This document shows positions 8,877 through 16,319 of a stretch of 40,475 nt of DNA, in pieces; within the stretch, counting starts at the first letter, position 1; every line of letters begins with the position of its first letter. Below the pieces are notes generated by a model that made no database searches, had not been told where the DNA came from, and saw nothing but the letters and a program-made list of their open reading frames with translations. The stretch is from an uncultured Acetatifactor sp. (GTDB lineage Bacteria > Bacillota > Clostridia > Lachnospirales > Lachnospiraceae): positions 21,165-61,639 of the forward strand of contig CAJUAP010000003.1 of NCBI GenBank assembly GCA_910584435.1, in the 5' to 3' direction. A program made the position numbers and the translations under genes.

Positions 8877-9049
8877 GTTACTGTTCACTCCGTTCACAGT
8901 AACAAGCCTTCTACGAAGGCTTTAGGCACAGAAATCGCAAAAGCGGCGATTTCACGCACAGCTGTCAAAGCTGTCATTCTGACAGCTTGGGATTATTCAC
9001 GCAAAATACGCATGAAAACACCTCGCGGTAGTGACGAGTGAACCGTTAC
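8877..9049. repeat. MITE-like palindromic element with imperfect terminal inverted repeats
   Basis: The left end (8877-8897, GTTACTGTTCACTCCGTTCA then C) and the reverse complement of the right end (9031-9049) share GT-AC-GTTCACTC-GT-CAC. Inside are four near-perfect stems: GTTACTGT/ACAGTAAC (8877-8903), AAGCCTTC/GAAGGCTT (8904-8922), GAAATCGC/GCGATTTC (8931-8953) and AAGCTGTCA/TGACAGCTT (8968-8988). It fills most of the 247-nt gap between the Yip1-like gene and the DUF5696 gene. A partial copy is at 20153-20177. No reading frame of note lies in it. Confidence 0.65.
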
Positions 9050-9098
9050 CCTTTCTCTTTCTTATGGAACATAAAGGCTGCTATTCGCGGTGCGAACT

Positions 9099-9713
9099 TT
9101 AAAATTTATATCTCAGCTCTACCATGACCTCTCCCACAAAATCAATGAATTGTGTACAGATAGAGTAAAGAAGAGCTACTGCCGCCCAGAGAATTGCAAC
9201 GGTAAACACGGAGAGCAGCACTATCATAACGGTTTTCCCAACCGTAAAATGATTCATCTCCTTTAAGCTGATGATGGTCAGCATCACCACCCACCCCAGA
9301 ATACATACTTCCAGGGAATGGAACAAGCCCGCCTGATTCGTGTCCAGAATTCTGGAAAGCAGTGTCAATGGTATCATGAAGATAATATAGGGTGTCAGCG
9401 CATAAGATACCGCCAGCATGGACTCCCGGAACATGGTCTCGCCGTCCAGAATCGTTGTCATCAGATAAGAGCAGATTCCCCAGGAAACCAGCGGCACGAA
9501 CAGCTTTGCCACCTCAAGAACCAGATTGGACCGCATTGTGATACTTGAGAGCGGATAATGGGTAAACTGTAAGGAAATGAGCCTGACAATGACGCCCAGC
9601 AGGAGCAGTATGGCAATGGGCCTAGCCTGGAACCGATCCCTCTCCTTCTGGATATAGGAGAACGCAACCACGGGATGGAACAGCACCAACAATGACATTT
9701 TTATAATCTTCAT
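9099..9713 (-). CDS. Yip1-family membrane protein, 204 aa
   Basis: An integral membrane protein with about five hydrophobic segments and the Yip1-domain layout: a short amphipathic head with FHPVVAFSYIQKERDRF, then paired helices. Bacterial Yip1 proteins have no agreed function. I prefer the ATG at 9713 over that at 9722, because GGGAGG lies 9 nt before 9713 but directly abuts 9722; with this start the gene overlaps the stop of the upstream NHL gene as ATGA. The gene stands between the NHL protein and the DUF5696 protein in what looks like one operon, suggesting a membrane role in the same glycan-uptake process. Confidence 0.85.
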   Translation of the reverse strand: MKIIKMSLLVLFHPVVAFSYIQKERDRFQARPIAILLLLGVIVRLISLQFTHYPLSSITMRSNLVLEVAKLFVPLVSWGICSYLMTTILDGETMFRESMLAVSYALTPYIIFMIPLTLLSRILDTNQAGLFHSLEVCILGWVVMLTIISLKEMNHFTVGKTVMIVLLSVFTVAILWAAVALLYSICTQFIDFVGEVMVELRYKF

Positions 9714-11164
9714 TCTATCCATCCTCCCATCTCAAGCCTGTGCGCCAGGGCATCCGTCTTCTCCTTCAGCCTGGTAAATCCAATCCACAATGCGCCGCAC
9801 ACTACAATCACCGCCAGTACAATCCATCCGAAATACTCCCGGAACAGCTGATGCCTGTACTCGGAAAAGCATTTGGAATATCCTTCCTTGTCATTGCCCA
9901 GATAATATTGATCCATTGCTTCTTTATATTTTTCTTCTTTGTACAATACCTTTGCATACCCGGAATGTGCCAGGGCATAATTGGAATCAATGTCCAGCAC
10001 CTGTTCCCAGTACTCCTTGGAAGCCGCATACTCACCGATATCATACAGGGACACCGCCTCATGAATCAGGCTGATGAACTTTGTGGGCGCCAGAACCGTA
10101 ATGGTATTCGTGGAAAAATCAAGCACATACAGGCGTCCCGTACTGTCGGACACCACACTGATCGGATTGGTGTAGGTTCCCTTGATGCCGCCGCTGCCGC
10201 CGAATACCGCCAGCAGCTCCCCGTCCTGGTTATACTGGTAAATCAACCCGGTATTTCTGTCCGTAAGCGTAATAATGCCGTTGTCCATAACATTGATATC
10301 AGAGAACATGGAAGTCTGAAAATTGATATTGTCCAGGCTGATATCAAACCCATAGGGCTGTTCCGGAAATGTATTGGTGCCCACCGAGTTCAATTTCCGA
10401 ATCTGTCCCGTCTTCTCATTGGCGAGAATGCCATATACCATGCCGTCAGATGCAATCATGAAATTGGTATACGCCGAAGGCTGCACCTTCATGGTTCTCT
10501 CAATCTGGGATTTCGTACCGAAAGTCCGGATCAGCATCCTCTGCAGGTTAAAGGGCACTGCCACCGCACCCACATATCCGCGGAATTCATTTTTGGAATC
10601 CATCAGCATGAGGTTCGTGCCTTTCAGCACATAGATATAACCTGTAATGGAAACGTATATTTTCTCCGGAGAAAATGTAAAGCTCTCTTCCAGAAGGGCA
10701 CTCTCCGGCTTATAATAAACCTCCATATCCTTCCCTTCCGCATCCAGTCTCACAATGCGGTAATTACCCGAATCCGCCACCCAGATACTGCCGTCCGTAT
10801 GGACATAGACCCCTTTGGGCCCCTTAAACGCCAGGCCGTATCCTTCCTTATATTCCGCAAGAACTTCCCCCTCCATGGATAACTTCAAGATACGGTTATT
10901 GCCCGTATCCACCACGTAGAGATTGTCATTGTCATCCACAAACAAATCCTCGGCATGATTCAGGGTTCCATACTCTCCCAGATTCTTGTAGGTCGCTTCC
11001 ACATCATAAACAGAAGGGATGGAATCAAAATGCCCCTCTTCATTTGCCACCAGGGACACACCGTTCCCCGCTGCCTGTACCTCGCCTCCGGCAGATAAGA
11101 TCAATACCGCAATCATCAGAGCCGAAGAAATTATTGATTTTGTCAAACAAACTATTCGTTTCAT
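9710..11164 (-). CDS. Secreted, membrane-anchored NHL-propeller protein with TPR, 484 aa
   Basis: Layout: signal peptide (about 1-30, ending EVQA), a beta-propeller of NHL-type repeats (about 60-370, for example DDNDNLYVVDTGNNRILKL and TDGSIWVADSGNYRIVRL), a short TPR region (about 375-435, SKEYWEQVLDIDSNYALAHS), one transmembrane helix (WIVLAVIVVCGALWIGF) and a short basic cytoplasmic tail. So the propeller should face outward. NHL propellers bind proteins, RNA or sugars; the ligand here is unknown. The start at 11164 is chosen since GGAGGA stands 5 nt before it; a TTG at 11182 would place that site inside the coding region. It lies 21 nt after the permease gene and overlaps the Yip1-like gene by 4 nt. 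Confidence 0.85.
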   Translation of the reverse strand: MKRIVCLTKSIISSALMIAVLILSAGGEVQAAGNGVSLVANEEGHFDSIPSVYDVEATYKNLGEYGTLNHAEDLFVDDNDNLYVVDTGNNRILKLSMEGEVLAEYKEGYGLAFKGPKGVYVHTDGSIWVADSGNYRIVRLDAEGKDMEVYYKPESALLEESFTFSPEKIYVSITGYIYVLKGTNLMLMDSKNEFRGYVGAVAVPFNLQRMLIRTFGTKSQIERTMKVQPSAYTNFMIASDGMVYGILANEKTGQIRKLNSVGTNTFPEQPYGFDISLDNINFQTSMFSDINVMDNGIITLTDRNTGLIYQYNQDGELLAVFGGSGGIKGTYTNPISVVSDSTGRLYVLDFSTNTITVLAPTKFISLIHEAVSLYDIGEYAASKEYWEQVLDIDSNYALAHSGYAKVLYKEEKYKEAMDQYYLGNDKEGYSKCFSEYRHQLFREYFGWIVLAVIVVCGALWIGFTRLKEKTDALAHRLEMGGWIE

Positions 11165-11185
11165 ATCCGTCCTCCGCTCCAACTC

Positions 11186-12073
11186 TTAACTCTTAATTCC
11201 GGAATAGGTCATTGTCTGCATTACCTTGCCCCTCATGATACAGAAGATAATGATGGTAGGCAGCGTGGTCAGAAGCGTTGCGGCTCCCACCGAACCGGAT
11301 CTTGCAACCACACCGGCGCCTCCTGCCAGTGTCTGCAATGCAAGAGGCAGTGTCTTCATGGCATCCTTGTTGATATACACCAATGCGGAAAAATAATCAT
11401 TCCAATTGCTCACAAAGGAGAACACTGCCAATGTACTCCATGCCGGCTTTAACAGCGGCATTGCAATATGCCAGAAGGTATACAGCTCCTTTGCCCCGTC
11501 GATTCTGGCCGCTTCCAGAATGGAATCCGGAAGCTGTTCCGCAAACTGCTTCACCAGGAAGAAATTATACGCTACCGCAATCTTCGGCAGAATCAGCGCC
11601 CAATAACTGTTCACCAGCCCCAGCCCGTTGACAATCAGATAATTTGGTATCTGTGTTACATAGGAGGAAAACATCAGCGCAGCCGTAATTACGGCGAAGA
11701 TTGTCGCCGAGCCGCGGGGCTTGAACTTTGCCAGGCCGTATGCGCCTGCGCAGGAAACAAAAATGCTCAAAAATACCGTAACACCGGTGGTCAGTATGCT
11801 GTTGAAAATATATCTTGTAAACGGTACATCCGAAGCGTTCAGCGAATTAAGCAGATCGGCAAAATTGGCAAAGGTGGGCTTATGTACGATAATCCTCGGA
11901 GGATAGAGATACAGCTCATCCAGCGGCATGAATGCCCGGCATATCATTGCCACCATGGGCAATGCGGTAAAGCACACCAGAGCCAGCATTCCGATGACCA
12001 ACATCACATGGCCGAATTTCACCTTTTTTAACCTTCTCTTACCGGTCAGCGTCTGTACAATGATAGATTCCAT
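11186..12073 (-). CDS. Carbohydrate ABC transporter permease (MalG type), 295 aa
   Basis: CUT1 importer permease with six hydrophobic segments. The EAA loop is DSILEAARIDGAKELYTFWH followed by AMPLLKP. The C-terminus RGKVMQTMTYSGIKS is MalG-like. GGAGG lies at the very end of the upstream permease gene, 4-5 nt before which its stop sits, so the two are translated together. It differs clearly from the 4736-5710 permease, so the locus encodes two separate permease pairs rather than a recent duplication. Confidence 0.9.
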   Translation of the reverse strand: MESIIVQTLTGKRRLKKVKFGHVMLVIGMLALVCFTALPMVAMICRAFMPLDELYLYPPRIIVHKPTFANFADLLNSLNASDVPFTRYIFNSILTTGVTVFLSIFVSCAGAYGLAKFKPRGSATIFAVITAALMFSSYVTQIPNYLIVNGLGLVNSYWALILPKIAVAYNFFLVKQFAEQLPDSILEAARIDGAKELYTFWHIAMPLLKPAWSTLAVFSFVSNWNDYFSALVYINKDAMKTLPLALQTLAGGAGVVARSGSVGAATLLTTLPTIIIFCIMRGKVMQTMTYSGIKS

Positions 12074-12076
12074 CTC

Positions 12077-13000
12077 TTAATCCTCCGATCTGAATATATA
12101 GAAGCAGATACGCCCTATAATAAACGTCATGATAAACAGAATCATTGCAACGGAAGAAGCATAACCCATATTCATCCTGATAAACGCGTAATCATACAAA
12201 TGTGCCACAATGGTGTGCGCCGCATAGTTGGGGCTGGGCATACCGGCCACGGAAGTAGCCACGTCAAATATGGCAAAAGCATTCACCACAGAGTTCACGG
12301 CGCCGAACAGAAGCTGGGGCTTCATCATGGGAATAGTGATATAGCGCAGCTCCTGGAATCTGTTCTTCATTCCGTCCACCCTGGCGGCTTCATACAGCGC
12401 CGGGTCGATATTCTGCAGACCGGCCAGGAACACCAGGAAGCCGGTACCCATGCTCATCCACACGGAGATAATCACGATAACCCATTTCAGATAATTGGCA
12501 TCCTTGGTCCACAGAATGGGCTCTAAGATCACGCCCAGCTTCAGCATAAAGTTATTCAGATAACCGTTTCTGTCACCGGAGAAAATAATCAGCCATATGG
12601 TTGACATTGCCACACCACTGGTCAGGGACGGCGCATAGAAAGCAAGTGCAAATGCCCCGCGCCCCTTATTCATCAACGTAATCAGCCACGCCATCATAAA
12701 GGAAGCCAGATATCCCGTAGGCCCCGTCAGTAACGCGAACAGCAGCGTATTCTTCAGGGAAGTCAGGAATACATCATCCTCCAGAATCAGGTTCATATAA
12801 TTGGTCAGACCGACAAATCCAGGCGACTGTATCAGGTTATAATTGGTCAGGCTCAATCCCATGGCCACAAAAATAGGTATCAATGTAAAAGTAACAAACA
12901 GCACCAGGAAAGGGGTCAGAAACATATAACCAATAAACGTCTTCCGACGATCCATCTGGCTGATCGGCCCTTTTTCTTTACGTTTCACAATCTGCTTCAT
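12077..13000 (-). CDS. Sugar ABC transporter permease (MalF/UgpA type), 307 aa
   Basis: First permease of the second CUT1 pair. A basic head MKQIVKRKEKG leads to the membrane segment FIGYMFLTPFLVLFVTFTLI; about six segments follow. The EAA loop is PALYEAARVDGMKNRFQELR with IPMMKP after it. Its ATG shares one base with the TAA of the 998-residue binding-protein gene (TAATG), and its stop is 3 nt before the next permease start, so the three genes form a tight coupled unit. Confidence 0.9.
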   Translation of the reverse strand: MKQIVKRKEKGPISQMDRRKTFIGYMFLTPFLVLFVTFTLIPIFVAMGLSLTNYNLIQSPGFVGLTNYMNLILEDDVFLTSLKNTLLFALLTGPTGYLASFMMAWLITLMNKGRGAFALAFYAPSLTSGVAMSTIWLIIFSGDRNGYLNNFMLKLGVILEPILWTKDANYLKWVIVIISVWMSMGTGFLVFLAGLQNIDPALYEAARVDGMKNRFQELRYITIPMMKPQLLFGAVNSVVNAFAIFDVATSVAGMPSPNYAAHTIVAHLYDYAFIRMNMGYASSVAMILFIMTFIIGRICFYIFRSED

Positions 13001-15996
13001 TATCGACCCTCCTGCGGAATGACATCTACATCTTGCAAGCCAAATTCCTCTATCTTCACATTCAGCTCCTTATTGATATCCTTTACTGCTTCCTCAAGGG
13101 CATCACGAGCCTTTTCATCATTGATAACCACACGGTTCCATGCATTGATCAAATGTCTGCTGGTAAAATAACCTCCCGGAACGATATACTGCTCCTTTGC
13201 ATCTTCCAGGGTTGCCTGAATCACCAGCTTATCTTCCGTCTTCCATGGAAGCCTGAAGAATGCATTGACATTGGCTGTATTCCAGCGGGCCGATTCTCCA
13301 ATCACTGCCTCTAACTGTCTGCCGTAATTCACCTGTGTATCTTCCGACATCCACCATTTCAGGAACTCCCATGCTGCCTCCTGCTTATCGGACTGTGCCA
13401 GAATCAGGTTTGCCGTCTTGGATACGGAACCGGTCTCCCTTGAAATTGTGCCGTCCGCATTGGCAATACCCGGCACCGCCGTCACACCCCAGCGTCCGTA
13501 CAGCTCCGGCGCCGATGTCAGGAACTGAATATATTCCGTGTAGCCTGCCACACCCAGAGGAGTTGCCCCTGTTCTCATACGGGTGAACAGATTGGACTCT
13601 TCGTCCACTTCATACTGGCTGTACAGATCCGTCCAGGATTTGAATGCCTGGTATGCCTGGGCCGTACCGAGCGCGCTCTGCTTGCCGTTGGCCGTGTAAT
13701 ATGAACCGCCGTTCTGCAGAAGCATCATGGTAAATCCGCGCAGGGCCGCCGGGGAACTGGAAGAAACCGAAGTGTCCACCGACAGGTTAAAGGACATATT
13801 GTTCTCATACAGCTTGGGCAGTACATCCATGTAAAGCTGTGTCCAGGTCTCCGGAAGTTCCAATCCAAGTTCACGCATCAGATCCTTCCGGTAATACATT
13901 ACGGTAAAGTCCATGGTCTCAGGCAATGCATACACACCGTCCCGGAATACATACGGCACCATGCTGTTGTCATAGAACCAGGACTCCACTTCCTCATAAT
14001 CGTCAAACTGCGTCAAATCCACCGACGCACCGCGGAAGGCAAATTCCGACGGCAGGTTATAATCCACCGACAGAGCCACATCCGGGGCGGTTCCCGAATT
14101 GATGGACAGCATCAGCACATTGACGCCTCCTGTCGTGAGCTGGCTGCTGGGCATTACATTCAAATTGACATAGATACCTGTCTTAGGTGTGAAATCCTCA
14201 TCTATCATTTCCTTCAGAATCTCACCCCACTCGGAACCGCGTCCAATCCACACATCCAGAACTACATTTTCCCCGTCTTCCTTGGTGGTACCCACCGCAT
14301 CATAATCCTTTACAAAGGACATGAGGAAATTCACTGTGGATACATAAAACTTCTGGAAGAAATTGGATTTCTTTACCACGAACTCCTTTGCAGGTGACTT
14401 TACTTCCAGATAGTCAATCTGCAGCGGGGATACCTTCAGACTGTTTATGTAAGAACCCATATTGGTCTGGGCATTTTCCAGCTCACTGAGCGCCCTGGGA
14501 ATCCTGTCCACATCCTCCGAGAAATTCCGCAGCGTATCAATAATGGCACGATAGCTGTTCTCCGTGGATGTGGTCTTATTGGTAATGGAAGCAAGGATAT
14601 CCGCACACACCTCGATGCTGTCTGCCAATTCGTCCAGCTCTCCTGACAGCTCCGGCATAAGACGGTACAAATCATATTCATAATTAGGGTCAGGCTCGGT
14701 TCCCGTTATCTTGGTAATATCCCTGGTTATCTCCGACAGCACGGATATATCATTGGTTGTTCTCTCAATGACTGATGAGATGGGACCTAACTGAGCAGTC
14801 AGCTTAATCTCATGCACACCTGCCTCCAGATAAACCAGATATGGTTCGCCGTTTTCGTCAGACAATACCTCGCCATACCAGCTCTTATTATAAGGGAACT
14901 TATATTCCAGGAACTCTTCAAAAGGAACCTGTCCGTCTATCTCTATCTTACGATAAGAGGGCATACCTTCGTTTCTGCTCTGGAGCGTCTTCACAGCAAC
15001 CTCGTACAAACCGTCTTCCGCCACCTGGAAGCTCCAGCTGACGCTCTGCTCCCCACGGTTCCAGCGGTTCCCTCCCACTGTGTTGAGCACTCTGTTGTAC
15101 AGAGAAAAGGGCACTGTCTCAGGATCGTTATTGCTCTCTCTTCTGATAATGGAATCGCTTCTCCATGCGGATTCCTCTCCCTCAATATAAACGCCTGCCG
15201 CCTGGGAGACATTTTTATATCCGCTGGCTTCATATACCTCTACCATTTCCTGGTAAGCAGGAATATCCTTTTTCCCTTCCAGACGGACTTCCCTGATGGC
15301 AATGGGCTGATCCACATAGTTGATGTCAAGGGTATGCTTCCCTTCCGTCAGATAGAAATACATGGGTTCGGGATGATAACCATAGGAATCGTATGCCGCC
15401 TGGGTCTGCCACCGCACAACCTCTGTCTGCGTCGGCCATACTTCATCCCCGATCTCATTGATTTTCACATCACCTGCTTCAATGAAGCAGCGGTAGAAGC
15501 ACACATTGGCTGCCTCCGCACAGGGCAGCTTGCCGTCAATCAGTATCTGTCTCTGAATCTTGGCGCCGTCTCCCTCAACTCCCGCATAGTCGAGGACAAT
15601 GCTGTAAAGTCCTGCTTCCTTCACATCAAAACTCCACTGTGCATTGACATTTTCCATCAGAACCAATGCTTCTGCGTCTGAATCGGCAATGCCTGTCTGA
15701 AGGATGCCTGCCCCCGCCGTATCTGCAGCCTTGGGCGCAAGATCAATGGAAGCATCTGTCTGCGTGATTCCAAGCGCAGCATAATCAGAAGAAAGCACTG
15801 AATAGGAAACCTGCGTATCGCCATAGGATTCATATGCAATATAATCCATCTGCTGCAGAGCTTTCAGCTCATCGCCGTCCTTCTGTGAACCGGCAGACTG
15901 ATTCCCTCTCACCACGGACTGCACACCGAAAACCACCACTAAAATCACCAGTGCAGCAATTGCTATGTAGTATTCCACACACTTTTTGAATTTCAT
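13000..15996 (-). CDS. Membrane-anchored, multi-module sugar-binding protein, 998 aa
   Basis: Much larger than a normal binding protein (400-600 aa). Layout: an uncleaved-looking membrane anchor (about 9-29, no lipobox); a beta-sandwich, CBM-like module (about 110-240, WSFDVKEAGLYSIVLDYAG to IAIREVRLEG); a second similar one (about 270-400, WSFQVAEDGLYEVAVKTL to GVHEIKLTAQLG); a helical, possibly coiled-coil part (about 435-520); and a type-1 extracellular solute-binding domain (about 578-960, starting VVLDVWIGRGSEWGE). The two sandwiches share the pattern W-S-F-x-V-x-x-x-G-L-Y, so they are probably related by duplication. I infer that the modules grip polymeric or long glycans at the cell surface and hand pieces to the C-terminal domain and the two adjoining permeases. 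GGAGG lies upstream of the ATG at 15996. Confidence 0.88.
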   Translation of the reverse strand: MKFKKCVEYYIAIAALVILVVVFGVQSVVRGNQSAGSQKDGDELKALQQMDYIAYESYGDTQVSYSVLSSDYAALGITQTDASIDLAPKAADTAGAGILQTGIADSDAEALVLMENVNAQWSFDVKEAGLYSIVLDYAGVEGDGAKIQRQILIDGKLPCAEAANVCFYRCFIEAGDVKINEIGDEVWPTQTEVVRWQTQAAYDSYGYHPEPMYFYLTEGKHTLDINYVDQPIAIREVRLEGKKDIPAYQEMVEVYEASGYKNVSQAAGVYIEGEESAWRSDSIIRRESNNDPETVPFSLYNRVLNTVGGNRWNRGEQSVSWSFQVAEDGLYEVAVKTLQSRNEGMPSYRKIEIDGQVPFEEFLEYKFPYNKSWYGEVLSDENGEPYLVYLEAGVHEIKLTAQLGPISSVIERTTNDISVLSEITRDITKITGTEPDPNYEYDLYRLMPELSGELDELADSIEVCADILASITNKTTSTENSYRAIIDTLRNFSEDVDRIPRALSELENAQTNMGSYINSLKVSPLQIDYLEVKSPAKEFVVKKSNFFQKFYVSTVNFLMSFVKDYDAVGTTKEDGENVVLDVWIGRGSEWGEILKEMIDEDFTPKTGIYVNLNVMPSSQLTTGGVNVLMLSINSGTAPDVALSVDYNLPSEFAFRGASVDLTQFDDYEEVESWFYDNSMVPYVFRDGVYALPETMDFTVMYYRKDLMRELGLELPETWTQLYMDVLPKLYENNMSFNLSVDTSVSSSSPAALRGFTMMLLQNGGSYYTANGKQSALGTAQAYQAFKSWTDLYSQYEVDEESNLFTRMRTGATPLGVAGYTEYIQFLTSAPELYGRWGVTAVPGIANADGTISRETGSVSKTANLILAQSDKQEAAWEFLKWWMSEDTQVNYGRQLEAVIGESARWNTANVNAFFRLPWKTEDKLVIQATLEDAKEQYIVPGGYFTSRHLINAWNRVVINDEKARDALEEAVKDINKELNVKIEEFGLQDVDVIPQEGR

Positions 15997-16129
15997 ATCG
16001 CTTCTTTACCTCCAAATCTGACCATCCGGTCAAGGAACCCAAAAGCTGGGGATATTTTAACTTTACCGGAGAAAAACAAAAGTGGAAACTCACAAAATTT
16101 TACTGCAGATGCATTCAAGAATTGTATGG

Positions 16130-16286
16130 AAAGAACACAGTAAGAACCTTCTCTTTTGATAGGAATTCTGATAGAAGGATACAATTTTTTTTAGGAATTC
16201 TGATAGAAGGATACAATTTTTTTACTGAAAAAGAACAATTTTTCACAGAAAAAAGAACACTTTACTGCCGGAAAAGAACAATTTTT
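16130..16286. promoter_or_regulatory. Helically phased AAAGAACA / ACAATTTTT site array upstream of the large importer operon
   Basis: AAAGAACA occurs on the plus strand at 16130, 16230, 16252 and 16273. Counting from its ACA, the related ACAATTTTT-type sites begin at 16181, 16213, 16235, 16257 and 16278, that is spacings of 32, 22, 22 and 21 bp: three, two, two and two helical turns. This lies 130-290 bp before the start at 15996 and ends 30 nt from the esterase stop codon. Direct half-sites two turns apart are typical of AraC-family operators; phased T-tracts could also bend the DNA. Confidence 0.6.
16161..16223. repeat. 32-bp tandem duplication in the promoter region
   Basis: 16161-16192 and 16193-16223 are identical over 31 bases (from AGGAATTCTGATAG to the T-run). 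On the minus strand each copy offers TTGTAT with a 17-bp spacer; the copy nearer the gene is followed by TATCAA (possible weak -10), the other by TAAAAA. The duplication multiplies an ACAATTTTTT site in helical phase with its neighbours. Confidence 0.9.
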
Positions 16287-16319
16287 ACAAAAAAGGGCAC
16301 AAGAATGCACCGGCTGCCA

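Noticed and set aside
9740..10882. Long frame (380 codons) opposite the NHL gene
   Set aside because: It is fully antisense to a gene with clear NHL repeats, lacks a ribosome binding site and its product has no recognisable domain. Other long antisense frames (1253-1942, 14812-15681, 35901-36857, 38469-39398) are rejected likewise.
4736..13000. The two permease pairs as a recent tandem duplication
   Set aside because: The EAA loops and termini differ strongly and the pairs have different partner genes, so they belong to different CUT1 subgroups.
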